Origin: Myxococcus stipitatus
GTDB taxonomy: Bacteria > Myxococcota > Myxococcia > Myxococcales > Myxococcaceae
NCBI RefSeq assembly: GCF_037414475.1
Contig: NZ_CP147913.1
Coordinates: forward strand, 8,752,501 to 8,816,500
DNA: 64,000 bases
Direction of reading: 5' to 3'
The first letter of the stretch is position 1, and every line of letters starts with the position of its first letter. The notes under the pieces are model-generated. The model was not told the DNA's origin. It saw only the letters and a program-made list of their open reading frames with translations, and ran no database searches. Below are positions 19,096-27,932 of the stretch, one piece after another. The position numbers and the translations under genes are program-made.

Positions 19096-20070
19096 ATGAG
19101 GCACATGAAGAGCTCGAGGTGGGTGGAGCGGTTGGGATTGGGGCTGTTGGTGGTCCTGGGTTGGACCGGGTGCAAGCGGGCGGCGCCCGTGCGCGCGGCA
19201 CCAAGTGTCCAGGCGCTGTGTTTCGCGGAGCGGCCCACGGGGGTTCATGCGCTGTCGCCGGAGCAGTGGCGGGCGGAGCTGCTCATCCCGATGTTGTTGA
19301 GTGGGTATGACGCGAGGTCGGGGCATCTGGCGACGCCGCAGACGGACTGCATGGGGACGCCGGTGCTCTGGCAGGACCCGGGGCCGGGCGAGTGCGCCGA
19401 GGTGGGGTCGTCATCGACGGCGTTGCCCGTGGCGCCGGTGACGGCGGCGGACATGGTGATGAGTGAGGTGCGTCCGGACGCGAGGTTGGTGTGGGTGGTG
19501 ACGCGCCGGTTCTCGGATGGGGATGGGATGGGGCCGGTGGCGTTGGTGGAGTCGACGCCGCGAGGGATGGCGGTGAAGGCGTTGGGGGTGCTGCGTTCGC
19601 GGACGCTGAGGGCGACGTTGCGCCTGGAGCGGGTGGGAGGGATTGATTTGTTGGTGGCGGAGGGGGAGCGGTGCTCGGGGCCGAAGGATACGGTGTGTCA
19701 GCGGGCGGTGCGGATGGTGCCGCAGCGGGGCAATCGCTTCATCAACGAGCCGCTGTTGATGGCGGACGGGGCGTGTGCGAGCCCCTCGATGATTCAGCTC
19801 AACCGCAGCGCCACGCGTTCACTGCCGAGCCGGTGGATGCGGAAGTATGATTACACGGCGGCGTTGAGCTTCGCGGCGGATGGGATTCGGGTGCAGGAGC
19901 AGATGATTGTGAATGACCTGGATCCGAAGCAGCCCACGGTTCCGGCGAGGCAGTTCCGCAAGGCGCAGATTGACCGGAAGGTCCAGGTGTCATCGGGACG
20001 GCTGGTGGTGGACGACACATCGCTCTGGGGGCGTCTGTTGGAGGAAGGGGCCACGGAGGCGACGCGGTAG
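19096..20070 (+). CDS. Uncharacterised lipoprotein-like protein at the end of the T6SS operon
   Basis: 324 residues from the ATG at 19096 (ATG at 19105 also possible). The N-terminus has a basic region, a hydrophobic stretch and 'LGWTGC', which resembles a lipoprotein cleavage site but with an unusual Trp at -3. The rest shows no family that I recognise; it contains several Cys residues (for example 'GERCSGPKDTVC') that could form periplasmic disulfides. It starts 39 bases after the FHA gene in the same direction and is followed by a strong hairpin, so it looks like the last gene of the T6SS transcript. A periplasmic or outer-membrane accessory role is inference only. Confidence 0.6.
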   Translation: MRHMKSSRWVERLGLGLLVVLGWTGCKRAAPVRAAPSVQALCFAERPTGVHALSPEQWRAELLIPMLLSGYDARSGHLATPQTDCMGTPVLWQDPGPGECAEVGSSSTALPVAPVTAADMVMSEVRPDARLVWVVTRRFSDGDGMGPVALVESTPRGMAVKALGVLRSRTLRATLRLERVGGIDLLVAEGERCSGPKDTVCQRAVRMVPQRGNRFINEPLLMADGACASPSMIQLNRSATRSLPSRWMRKYDYTAALSFAADGIRVQEQMIVNDLDPKQPTVPARQFRKAQIDRKVQVSSGRLVVDDTSLWGRLLEEGATEATR

Positions 20071-20086
20071 GACGGTGGGTGGTCGG

Positions 20087-20119
20087 CTGGACGAGATGAG
20101 AGGGATTCGTCTCGTCCAG
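20087..20119. terminator. Hairpin ending the T6SS block (possibly bidirectional)
   Basis: A perfect 10-base stem (CTGGACGAGA with TCTCGTCCAG) extends to about 14 pairs with G-U pairs and closes on a short loop. It sits between two convergent genes, the lipoprotein-like gene and the hydrolase. There is no T-run on either side, so it may block transcription from both sides only partly or with Rho. Confidence 0.55.
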
Positions 20120-20128
20120 TGATGCGTG

Positions 20129-21043
20129 TCACGGAGTCGAAGGGGCAGGCTGCTCATCGAGGAAGGACGGGATGAGCGGGACGAGCAGGTCGACGCGGGT
20201 GATGGAACCCCAGTGAGTCGTGCCTGGGAGGATGGCGAGGCGGGAGTTGGGAATGCCGGCCATCATGCCGTCCGTCTTGCCGCCGCCGAGCAAACCAAAC
20301 ATCTCCACGGCGTGGGTCGGCGGGAGGCTGTCCGAGTCTCCGGCGATGACGAGCGTGGGGACCTTGAGCGCCGCCACGTCCTGTGACCAGTCGTAGGGGT
20401 TCTTGGTGAGGAGGTGGCTGACCTTGGAGACGAGGACCGGGAAGTCCTCGGGGCGCGGAGCGGCGCGGAGATAGGCCTCGTGCATGGGGGAGCCCGCGAG
20501 CATCTCTCCGGTCATGGTGGCCATGATGGCCTGGTTCTCTGGGAACCACGCGTTGCTCTTGAACGTGGTGGAGAGGACGACGAGTTTGCGAACGGCTTGA
20601 GGGTGGCGGAAGGCGACCTGGAGGGCGACGCCGCCGCCGAGGGAGTAGCCGCAGAGGTCCGCGGACTCGATGTTGAGGTGCTTCATGAGGGCGGCGATGT
20701 CATCCGCCATGGTTTCGAAGCGCAGGGGGCGGTCGACGTCGGCGGTGTGGCCGTGGGCCTGGAGTTCGACGGCGATGACCTGGCGGGTCTTGGCGAGCTC
20801 GGAGATGAAGGGCTGCATCGAGTCGATGGTCGAGAGGGCGCCATGGAGGAGGATGAGCGGGCGGCCGGTGCCGTGAAGCTCGTAGTAGAGGTTGAGTCCG
20901 TTCACCTGGGCGTAGGAGCCGGGAGCGGGGGATTCGTTCTCGTGTGTGGGAGTGGGCTTGGGGTCGGAGCCGCACCCGAGGGCGAGGACGGAGGAGGACA
21001 GCAGGAACGCCGCGGCGAGGATGGACTTGGCAGAGGTCTTCAT
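20129..21043 (-). CDS. Alpha/beta hydrolase, predicted lipoprotein
   Basis: 304 residues from the ATG at 21043. The N-terminus 'MKTSAKSILAAAFLLSSSV' followed by 'LALGCGSD' is a clear lipoprotein signal with Cys at +1. The hydrolase fold is evident: 'LILLHGAL' oxyanion region, nucleophile elbow 'GYSLGG', acidic residue in 'AGDSDSLPP' and catalytic His in 'GTTHWGS'. The substrate cannot be told from the sequence; similar proteins act on small esters or amides. It is convergent with the T6SS operon and transcribed alone. Confidence 0.8.
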   Translation of the reverse strand: MKTSAKSILAAAFLLSSSVLALGCGSDPKPTPTHENESPAPGSYAQVNGLNLYYELHGTGRPLILLHGALSTIDSMQPFISELAKTRQVIAVELQAHGHTADVDRPLRFETMADDIAALMKHLNIESADLCGYSLGGGVALQVAFRHPQAVRKLVVLSTTFKSNAWFPENQAIMATMTGEMLAGSPMHEAYLRAAPRPEDFPVLVSKVSHLLTKNPYDWSQDVAALKVPTLVIAGDSDSLPPTHAVEMFGLLGGGKTDGMMAGIPNSRLAILPGTTHWGSITRVDLLVPLIPSFLDEQPAPSTP

Positions 21044-21232
21044 TGCGTGCACTCGAGGGTGTCGGGGCAGCGCGTGGTTCTCCCGCGGAGGGGTGTGGGG
21101 AGTCGGCTTCAGGCTCCAGGGGCCGCGCTTTCTGACACGTAGACTCCGCGAGGCCGCGGAACTCATCGGTCGTTCGAATCTTTTCGTCCCTGCGCTCCTC
21201 CGCAGGTTGCATCCTTGTCCGGCTGGTGCGTG

Positions 21233-22039
21233 CTAGATGCGCGTCGTGTCGCGTACCATCACCAGCTTTGGGTAGGCGACGAAGAACCCCAACCGCTCCA
21301 TGTTGCGCTGGGACGGCGTGCCGGGGTGCGTGCTGCTCGCGGCCAGCGTGCAGCCCTGGCTCAGAGCCCACTCCAGGCGCGTGGCGATGAGCGCTTGTTG
21401 GAGGCCCTGGCCTCGGAAGCGTTCGCGCACGCCCGTTCCGGACAAGGTCGCGATGCTGTCGTGTACGGCCACGGTGCCGCCGCCCGCCGGCTCACGTCCG
21501 ACCCGTGCAAGGAAGCACGTGGTCCCGGGTATCGTCGTGGCGGACATCATGAGCGAGGCCTCGTCGTCGGTCAGTTCCTCGCGGCCCATGAAGCCCTGGC
21601 CCACCGTGCGTGCGAACAGTTCCGCCTCGTCGGGCTGGATGGGGCGGACGTCCGCGGTGTGCGAAGGACGAGGGGCGCCTGGCAAGGCGCGCGCGAAAAC
21701 CTGTTGGAACTCCGCCACGCGGTATCCGCGCCGCGCCAGTTCTTGGGCGAGCGAAGGGTCCGCGAAGGGCGTCAGTTCGATGGGCACTGGACTGCCACCC
21801 TGACCCAGGTGGGCCTCTACGCGGTCGAGCGTCGTCGCATCGATGGGGCCGTCGAACCCCAGGGCGATGGCTTGGGTGAGCGGCGAGCCCGGGCCGTTGA
21901 AGAGTGCCAGCCCTCCGGCGATTTCGAGGATTCCGTTCGCGGGCGTGGCGGCGCGATTCTGCTCGGCCTGGGCCCGCTCGATGCGACGTGCCAGGGCCGT
22001 GTCCACGGTGACACGGGAAGACATGGATGCGAGCGACAT
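21233..22039 (-). CDS. GNAT-family N-acetyltransferase
   Basis: 268 residues from the ATG at 22039, which has AAGG eight bases upstream; a GTG at 22048 and an ATG at 22024 are alternatives. The C-terminal half holds the GNAT core: 'TVAVHDSIATLSGTGVRERFRGQGLQQALI' contains the acetyl-CoA loop (R-G-Q-G-L), followed by 'NMERLGFFVAYPKLVM'. The N-terminal half is a second, weaker GNAT-like lobe. It starts 34 bases after the AraC-type regulator on the same strand, so the two are probably co-transcribed. Substrate unknown. Confidence 0.78.
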   Translation of the reverse strand: MSLASMSSRVTVDTALARRIERAQAEQNRAATPANGILEIAGGLALFNGPGSPLTQAIALGFDGPIDATTLDRVEAHLGQGGSPVPIELTPFADPSLAQELARRGYRVAEFQQVFARALPGAPRPSHTADVRPIQPDEAELFARTVGQGFMGREELTDDEASLMMSATTIPGTTCFLARVGREPAGGGTVAVHDSIATLSGTGVRERFRGQGLQQALIATRLEWALSQGCTLAASSTHPGTPSQRNMERLGFFVAYPKLVMVRDTTRI

Positions 22040-22073
22040 GCTGGACACCTTCGTCCAACGCGCGCGGCCGCGT

Positions 22074-22955
22074 CTATCGGGTTCCCACCCTCTTTGTCGT
22101 GAAACCGCGCTTCGGGGACGTGGCCACGGCGCGGCGGAAGCGCGCGGGGGTGGCGGAGAAGTGCGCGCGGAACAGCGCCGTGAAGTGACTCTGGTTTGAG
22201 ACGCCGGCGCGCTGCGCGATATCCGCGAGTGGCAGGGCCGTGTTGGCGAGAAGTTCCCGTGCGCGCTCGAGCCTCCGGGCCAGGACGAATTGGTGAGGAG
22301 TGGTGCCTGTCGCCCGCTTGAAGCTCCGTGTGAAGTGCGACGGTCTCAGGCCCACCACGGCGGCGAGGACTTCGAGGCCGAGCGACTCTTCCAAGCGGGC
22401 CTCGACGAAGTCCGTGACGCGCTGGACCTGCCAGGCCGCGAGCGCTCCCGAGAGGCTCCGGTCTCGAAGGCGCTGACCGTCGAGCCGCAACAGTCGCGAG
22501 GCGAGGATGGTGGCGAAATTCTCCACCTCGATTCGAGAGGGCCCGCTGCCTTCGCTCAGGGCTTCACTGCTGGCGCGCAGCAGCTCGCGGGTCAGCGGGT
22601 CGCGCAGCTTCGAGGGGCCCAGCCGCCGCAGGGCTTCTTCCGTGGAGGGATCGCCGTGGAGCGACGCGAGTCGTCGCGGGTCGAGGAAGAAGGACGCGAC
22701 CTGGGTGTCTCTGCTCCAGGCGAAAGCATGTGGCACGTCGGAGCCGACGACACCCACTTCGTTGCATGTCAGGCGGAGGTCCACGGGCCTCCCGGTGGTC
22801 CTCCAGCGTCCCCGGATGCCGCCGCGCCCCAGGGGCATGAGCAACTGGAGGGAGGGGTGGTGATGCTCGCCCGTATCCGTTTGCTGCCGGTAGAGGGCCA
22901 GGCCCACGCCCTGCCACGCCGCTATTGTCATGGGCTCTTTGGTCGCTCGTGTCAT
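22074..22955 (-). CDS. AraC/XylS-family transcriptional regulator
   Basis: 293 residues from the ATG at 22955. The N-terminal part (about 1-110) looks like a cupin sensing domain ('EHHHPSLQLLMPL'). The C-terminal ~100 residues form the two helix-turn-helix units of the AraC family: 'LEVLAAVVGLRPSHFTRSFKRATGTTPHQFVLARRLERA' and 'LADIAQRAGVSNQSHFTALFRAHFSATPARFRR'. It is upstream of the GNAT gene with 34 bases between them, suggesting that it controls its own small operon. Confidence 0.88.
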   Translation of the reverse strand: MTRATKEPMTIAAWQGVGLALYRQQTDTGEHHHPSLQLLMPLGRGGIRGRWRTTGRPVDLRLTCNEVGVVGSDVPHAFAWSRDTQVASFFLDPRRLASLHGDPSTEEALRRLGPSKLRDPLTRELLRASSEALSEGSGPSRIEVENFATILASRLLRLDGQRLRDRSLSGALAAWQVQRVTDFVEARLEESLGLEVLAAVVGLRPSHFTRSFKRATGTTPHQFVLARRLERARELLANTALPLADIAQRAGVSNQSHFTALFRAHFSATPARFRRAVATSPKRGFTTKRVGTR

Positions 22956-23311
22956 GGGCGTTGTCGGCAAGGGGGCGCGAGGTGGTCGGCCCAAGGGGAC
23001 GGCGCATCATCCGCGCATGAGGCTGGGGGACCAAGCCTGACGGGCTGACGATGGGGAGCGCGTCCAGATGGCCTTCTTGCTGGACTGCTGCGACCGCGAC
23101 GCCATGTGTTTCGTGGCCACCACGGGCGCGTTGACAGGTGGGCTGGTTCGGGACTTGGTGGCCGAGACCCTGCTTGCGACGAAGCTCGAGGCTCCACCTG
23201 AAGAACTCGGAAGGCGATACCTGGCTCGTCGTAACGTCGCGTCAGCGCCACGGACCGGACAAAAACGAACGGGGTTGGACGGTTTGCACCGTCCAACCCC
23301 GCGTTTCTGCA
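22956..23311. other. Gene-free stretch upstream of the AraC-type gene, with tRNA terminator
   Basis: About 350 bases without a protein gene that I can support. The right end holds the tRNA terminator hairpin (23271-23300); the left end must carry the promoter of the AraC-type gene. A + strand frame from 23068 runs into tRNA-Glu and is not believed to be coding. Confidence 0.5.
23271..23300 (-). terminator. Intrinsic terminator of the tRNA-Glu/tRNA-Lys transcript
   Basis: A perfect 13-base inverted repeat (GGGGTTGGACGGT with ACCGTCCAACCCC) encloses a 4-base loop. Read on the - strand it is followed by a T-rich stretch (GTTCGTTTTTGT) and lies 11 bases after the 3' end of tRNA-Glu, as expected for a Rho-independent terminator. 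Confidence 0.9.
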
Positions 23312-23384
23312 TGTCCCCGACGGGATTCGAACCCGTGTTACCGGCTTGAAAGGCCAGCGTCCTGGGCCTCTAGACGACGGGGAC
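23312..23384 (-). tRNA. tRNA-Glu (anticodon TTC)
   Basis: 73 nt on the - strand. Acceptor stem GTCCCCG pairs with CGGGGAC; the T-arm is ACGGG-TTCGAAT-CCCGT. The anticodon stem CTGGC/GCCGG encloses loop CTTTCAA, giving anticodon TTC. CCA is not encoded. It is the second gene of a two-tRNA transcript, 12 bases after tRNA-Lys. Confidence 0.95.
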
Positions 23385-23396
23385 GTCGTCACTACA

Positions 23397-23469
<73 letters not shown>

Positions 23470-23654
23470 GCACTATTCTTTTGTTCGAAATCAACAGCCG
23501 CGCCCCTGGGCCCCGGAGGCAGGCGCTTCCTACCAGCACTCCATCGCGCTTTCCACTGGCGAGCGCATGTTCTCCTTCCTGACGTCGGTTCCGCCGCCTT
23601 CCTCTGAACGGCCGCCCCCGCGCCACCGTCGGCCATCGGCTGTATACAGGCCTC

Positions 23655-24194
23655 ATGGCCCAGGACCTGTCCCCGGACGAGCTTGATGACCTGGAGGCCG
23701 AGGAGGGTGATGAGAAAGCCCCCTTCCGCCGTTACCTCACCCGGCTGGGCGCCGAGCGCATGCACCGCGAACTCATCCGCCTGCTCAACGAGGAGCGCCC
23801 CAAGGTCACCGCCGAGGTCTCCGCCGCCGCCGCCCAGGGCGACCGCTCCGAGAACGCCGAGTACATCTACGGAAAGAAGCGCCTGCGCGAAATCGACCGC
23901 CGCATCCGCTTCCTCCAACGGCGCCTCGACACCGCCACCATCGTCACACCTTCTGAACAGAGCGACCGTGCACGCGTCTACTTCGGCGCCACCGTCACCC
24001 TCGAGGACGAGGACGGAGCCCGAACCACGTACCAGATAGTCGGGTCCGATGAGATCGATGCCGCGGGAGGTCGCATCAGCGTGGAGTCCCCCATCGGCCG
24101 AGCCCTCCTGCGCAAGGGCATCGGTGACACCGTCGACGTGCGCCGCCCCCGGGGCGAAATCGAACTGACCGTCGTCGACATCCGCTACGACTAG
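23655..24194 (+). CDS. greB: Transcription elongation factor GreB
   Basis: 179 residues. The N-terminal coiled coil carries the GreB signature 'AQGDRSENAEYIYGKKRLREIDRRIRFLQRRLD', with acidic residues at the tip that reach the RNA polymerase active site and stimulate cleavage of backtracked RNA. The C-terminal FKBP-like domain has 'VYFGATVTLED' and 'SPIGRALLRKGIGDTVDV'. An acidic N-terminal extension of ~25 residues precedes the usual start. The next gene begins 8 bases downstream, so the two are co-transcribed. Confidence 0.92.
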   Translation: MAQDLSPDELDDLEAEEGDEKAPFRRYLTRLGAERMHRELIRLLNEERPKVTAEVSAAAAQGDRSENAEYIYGKKRLREIDRRIRFLQRRLDTATIVTPSEQSDRARVYFGATVTLEDEDGARTTYQIVGSDEIDAAGGRISVESPIGRALLRKGIGDTVDVRRPRGEIELTVVDIRYD

Positions 24195-24202
24195 GAGGCC
24201 CC

Positions 24203-25150
24203 ATGCCTCGGACGCTGCCCATCAACCCCCGCTTCCGCCGCATCTACCAGAGCCTGAGCGGGGCGGACCTGGCCGCGCCCGACCCCGAGGAGCTTTCACT
24301 CGAAGACCTGGGGCTCGGCGACTCCCAGCAAACTCGCGGGGGCCTCCTGTTCGGGACCTACAGCCACCAGGGACTGGAGCGTGTCTTGCGCGCCTACGGA
24401 CTCTTCCAGCGCGCCGAGGAGCGCGTCGGTCCCATGGAGCTGCGAATCCAGGGTGAAGACCCGTTCCGCCCCCGCATCGTCCTCTGGAGCCGCCGCTTCT
24501 ACGCCCCCATCGCGGACCTCTCGCTGCGCATGGCGACCGGGGCCGAAGTGGGGCTCGGCGGCCCGCTCGCCACCGTGCCGCTGTTGTACGTGGACGCGCT
24601 GCTGCTCCAGCACCCAGGCCGCTCCTTCGACTGGCACCGTCCGCCGCTGCCCGGTCAGAGCCACCCCGGACTTGCGCTCTCCGCGCCCCTCCTCGAACTG
24701 CTCATGCTCATGGCCCGCCGCATCGGCGCGGAAGGGCTGGCCCTCACGCCTTCGACCTTCGCCGCCGCCACGGTCTACGACCGGCGCTTCGTCTTCGTTG
24801 ACGGCGACGCCCAGGGGCGCTTCCTCGCGCTGAGAGACGCGGGAGACAATCGCCCCCGATGGTTGCTCGCCTGGGCGGTGGAACTCGGCTGCATGCGAGA
24901 CGCCGAGGGACAACACGTCCCCTTCACCCCCATGCCGATGCTTGCCCCCCTCAGCCCCAGGCTCCGAGGCGCCTTCGAGATGAAGGAGTGGACGGATGCC
25001 CGGCGGAGGACGGGCCGGCAACTGCTCACGCTCGACGAGGAATCACTCCGGCAGCGATTCCCCTGGGAACGCATGCCCCCGGGCCCTCCACCCGAGAGGC
25101 TGGCGGACCTGCTGGGGTACGATCCGCTCGCCCCCGTCCTCGCGCACTGA
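24203..25150 (+). CDS. Hypothetical protein following greB
   Basis: 315 residues. I do not recognise the family. There is no signal peptide and no membrane segment, so it is probably cytoplasmic. It has a stretch of alternating hydrophobic and charged segments (for example 'PFRPRIVLWSRRFYAPIADLSLRMA') and several Pro-rich turns. It starts 8 bases after greB with GGAGG in the gap, so it is co-transcribed with greB, and a link to transcription or nucleic acids is only a guess from position. Confidence 0.7.
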   Translation: MPRTLPINPRFRRIYQSLSGADLAAPDPEELSLEDLGLGDSQQTRGGLLFGTYSHQGLERVLRAYGLFQRAEERVGPMELRIQGEDPFRPRIVLWSRRFYAPIADLSLRMATGAEVGLGGPLATVPLLYVDALLLQHPGRSFDWHRPPLPGQSHPGLALSAPLLELLMLMARRIGAEGLALTPSTFAAATVYDRRFVFVDGDAQGRFLALRDAGDNRPRWLLAWAVELGCMRDAEGQHVPFTPMPMLAPLSPRLRGAFEMKEWTDARRRTGRQLLTLDEESLRQRFPWERMPPGPPPERLADLLGYDPLAPVLAH

Positions 25151-25372
25151 GCGCGCCTCTGGCCCAGGCGCGTCACGGCCGGTATCCGGGCCGGCCACTG
25201 GCGCTCTCTCGGTGCGAGTCCCAGGCGTGGGGTTTCCAACAGCGGCGAATCGTGACGTCAACCTGGCTGCTTCCGTGGGAGCCCCTGTCTATATTGGAGT
25301 GGGCGTCAGGCTCATCCACGTCGCATGGTCCCCAGCGGTCGCACCCGAACCAATCAGGTCGCGCAACCCACG

Positions 25373-26692
25373 ATGCGAAAGAACTTCATCCTCGACACCA
25401 ACGTCCTCCTTCACGACCCGCGCAGCATCTACGGCTTCGAGGACAACAACGTCATCATCCCCATCTACGTCATCGAGGAGATCGACCAGTTCAAGCGCGA
25501 CCTCTCGGAGCTGGGCCGCAACGCCCGGCTGGTCGCGCGTTACCTGGACGGTTTTCGCGCGGAGGGCTCGCTGAAGGAAGGCGTGCCCCTGCCTCGGGGT
25601 GGAATGTTGCGCGTGTGCTTCTCCGAGCGCGACCTGCCCCTGTCCATGGCGGACAGCAACCTGATGGACAACCGCATCCTCGCGGTGGCCATCGACCTGA
25701 TGGAGCAGGAGCCGGACACCCAGGCGGTCTTCATCACCAAGGACACCAACCTGCGCATCCGCGCCGACGCGCTGGGCCTCATCGCCGAGGACTACGACAC
25801 GGAGCGGGTGGAAATCACCGAGCTGTACACCGGCTTCACCGAGCGGCTCGTCCCCAAGTCCCTCGTGGACCAGATGTACAAGCCCGGCGCCGAGGTGGAG
25901 CTGCCCGACGCGGACACGCTCTTCCCCAATCAGCTGGTGCTGCTCAAGGACGAGACGAACCCCTCGCACACCGCCATGGGGCGCCTGCACGGACTCAAGA
26001 ACCGCCTGGTGCCGTTGCTGCGGCAAAGCAAGGAGGGCACCTGGGGCATTCGTCCGCGCAACATGGAGCAGGCCTTCTGCCTGGACCTGCTGCTCAACGA
26101 TGACATCAAGCTGGTGACCATCGTCGGCAAGGCGGGCACGGGCAAGACGCTGCTGGCCATCGCCGCGGGCCTCCAGAAGGTGACCGAGGAGAACCTCTAC
26201 CACAAGCTCCTGGTGAGCAGACCCATCTTCCCCCTGGGGCGGGACATCGGGTATCTGCCCGGAAGCGTCGAGGAGAAGCTCAACCCCTGGATGCAGCCCA
26301 TCTTCGACAACGTGGAGTTCTTGATGAACCTCAGCCGCGCGGACAAGAAGGCCGGACGCGGCTACCACGAACTCTTGGACCTGGGGCTGATGGAAATCGA
26401 GCCGCTCACGTACATCCGCGGCCGGAGCATCCCCAACCAGTTCATCATCGTGGACGAAGCGCAGAACCTCACGCCCCACGAGGTGAAGACCATCATCACC
26501 CGCGTGGGTGACAACACGAAGATCATCCTCACGGGGGACCCGTTCCAGATCGACAACCCCTACGTGGATTCGACCAACAACGGCCTGGTGCACGTGGTCA
26601 ATCGCTTCAAGAGCGAGAAGATCGCCGCGCACATCTCCATGGCCAAGGGCGAACGAAGTGCCCTGGCCGAGCTCGCCGCCAACCTGCTCTAG
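25373..26692 (+). CDS. PIN domain-PhoH family ATPase
   Basis: 439 residues from the ATG at 25373, which begins 'MRKNFILDTNVLLHDP', the standard PhoH2 opening; an ATG at 25325 would add 16 unconserved residues. An N-terminal PIN domain (about 1-130) keeps acidic residues ('LDTNVL', 'DNRILAVA', 'TKDTNLR'). The PhoH domain has P-loop 'GKAGTGKT' near 253-260 and Walker B 'IIVDEAQNLTPHE' near 357-369. Known PIN-PhoH proteins unwind and cut RNA; related genes in mycobacteria sit in toxin-antitoxin-like operons, but no antitoxin gene is adjacent here. Confidence 0.9.
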   Translation: MRKNFILDTNVLLHDPRSIYGFEDNNVIIPIYVIEEIDQFKRDLSELGRNARLVARYLDGFRAEGSLKEGVPLPRGGMLRVCFSERDLPLSMADSNLMDNRILAVAIDLMEQEPDTQAVFITKDTNLRIRADALGLIAEDYDTERVEITELYTGFTERLVPKSLVDQMYKPGAEVELPDADTLFPNQLVLLKDETNPSHTAMGRLHGLKNRLVPLLRQSKEGTWGIRPRNMEQAFCLDLLLNDDIKLVTIVGKAGTGKTLLAIAAGLQKVTEENLYHKLLVSRPIFPLGRDIGYLPGSVEEKLNPWMQPIFDNVEFLMNLSRADKKAGRGYHELLDLGLMEIEPLTYIRGRSIPNQFIIVDEAQNLTPHEVKTIITRVGDNTKIILTGDPFQIDNPYVDSTNNGLVHVVNRFKSEKIAAHISMAKGERSALAELAANLL

Positions 26693-26725
26693 CCGCCCCC
26701 GCGCGCTGGAGCGACGAGACGTGAC

Positions 26726-27031
26726 ATGACGAAGGATGGACCTGGAGAGACCCCCTCGGAAGACACGGAGAAGAAGCCCCTCATCGAGTACCCCTCGGTC
26801 TACACCTTCAAGGTCATGGGCAAGCAGGGCTCCGACTTCCCGGAGCACGTGCGGGACTTGTTCCGGCGGCTGATGGGCTCGGAAATCTCTCCGGACTCCA
26901 TCCGCGAGCAGCCCAGCAGCAAGGGCAAGTACGTGTCGCTGAGCGTCTCCGTCTACCTGCTGTCCGAGGAGCAACGGCGTGGCATCTACGACCAGCTCCA
27001 CAAAGACCCTCGCGTCATCTACTACCTGTGA
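26726..27031 (+). CDS. DUF493 (YbeD-like) protein
   Basis: 101 residues. After an acidic N-terminus it shows the ferredoxin-like ACT-type fold of DUF493: 'IEYPSVYTFKVMGKQGSDFPEHV', 'SSKGKYVSLSVSVYLLSEEQ', 'IYDQLHKDPRVIYYL'. The C-terminal '.VkYvL'-type ending is typical of YbeD. The family is proposed to be regulatory, without a proven function. It lies 33 bases after the PhoH gene. Confidence 0.85.
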   Translation: MTKDGPGETPSEDTEKKPLIEYPSVYTFKVMGKQGSDFPEHVRDLFRRLMGSEISPDSIREQPSSKGKYVSLSVSVYLLSEEQRRGIYDQLHKDPRVIYYL

Positions 27032-27117
27032 AGCAAGGTGCGCGGGGGCTCCTGCCTCGGGTGGGGAGCCCGCCCCGTCTCTGGAAGTCCCTCCGGGGTT
27101 GGATATATGAGGAACCT

Positions 27118-27879
27118 ATGAGCCCGGCCGAGTCCTTTCCGCTGTACCACCCCGCGGACGCCCGGCGCGCGTTCAGCTCGGACGACGCGACCCGGCGTTT
27201 CGCCAAGGTGGCCCAACTGGAGCCAGGCTCTCGCGTGCTGGTGCTCGCGTGTGGAGGCGACGTCAGCGCCGCGCTGGTGCTGGCCCGGGAGATAGGCTGC
27301 ACCGTCATCGCCGCGGACACCGACGAAGCCCATGTCGCGACGCTTCGAGAGCGGATTCGCAACTCGGGACTGTCGGACCGCATCGAGGCCCGAGGTGTCG
27401 CGCTGGATGCCCTGGGCTTCTCGGATGGGTGGCTGGACGCCATCCTCATCCAGGGCCGGGTGCTGTATCCGCTGCGTGCGACGCTGGCGTCGCTGCGGCC
27501 CTTGCTGGCGAAGCGAGGCCGGCTCGGGATGACGTTCCCCGTGAGGGTGGGGCGGGTCGTCCCCAAGGCCGCCAGCGAGCTCTGGGAGCGGCGGCTGGGC
27601 GCACCGCTGCTGCTTCCTCGCGAGCTGCTCCAGTCCCTGGAGATGGGTGGGTTCGAGCCGGAGTCGGCCGAGACGCTGCAGGACACGGAGCTCGACGACT
27701 ACTACCGCGAAGTCGAGGCGAGCCTCAGGCCCACCTCGGGGCCGCAGGCCTCGGCACTTCGTGAGGAGTTGACGCTGCACCGCGAGAGCAACGGCAAGGC
27801 CAGCGTCAGCTACGCGTTCCTGGTGGGACGCCGCAAGGAGCCGGGAGAGAAGCCTCCGGCCTCGCGCGACCGGGGCTGA
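27118..27879 (+). CDS. Class I SAM-dependent methyltransferase
   Basis: 253 residues from the ATG at 27118, which has GAGGA a few bases upstream; an in-frame start at 27028 lacks such a site. The Rossmann core has motif I 'VLVLACGGDVSAALVLA', an acidic residue after strand 2 in 'IAADTDE', and 'LGFSDGWLDAILIQGRVLYPLRATLASLRPLLAKRGRLGMTFP' covering motifs III-V. The substrate is not evident. It may share the transcript of the DUF493 gene. Confidence 0.75.
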   Translation: MSPAESFPLYHPADARRAFSSDDATRRFAKVAQLEPGSRVLVLACGGDVSAALVLAREIGCTVIAADTDEAHVATLRERIRNSGLSDRIEARGVALDALGFSDGWLDAILIQGRVLYPLRATLASLRPLLAKRGRLGMTFPVRVGRVVPKAASELWERRLGAPLLLPRELLQSLEMGGFEPESAETLQDTELDDYYREVEASLRPTSGPQASALREELTLHRESNGKASVSYAFLVGRRKEPGEKPPASRDRG

Positions 27880-27890
27880 GTCAGCGCCGT

Positions 27891-27916
27891 GGGGGCGGTG
27901 AGCGCCCGCCCCCGGC
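27891..27916. terminator. GC-rich hairpin between convergent methyltransferase and lipid kinase genes
   Basis: An 8-base perfect stem (GGGGGCGG with CCGCCCCC), extended by a GCC/GGC pair across a small bulge, with a 7-base loop. It sits between two convergent stop codons. There is no clear T-run, so the efficiency is uncertain. Confidence 0.4.
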
Positions 27917-27932
27917 TCGACTCCACTTCAGC

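Noticed and set aside
23068..23349. Small + strand frame upstream of greB
   Set aside because: Its 3' half runs through the tRNA terminator and into tRNA-Glu; it ends in Arg/Pro-rich tRNA-derived sequence.
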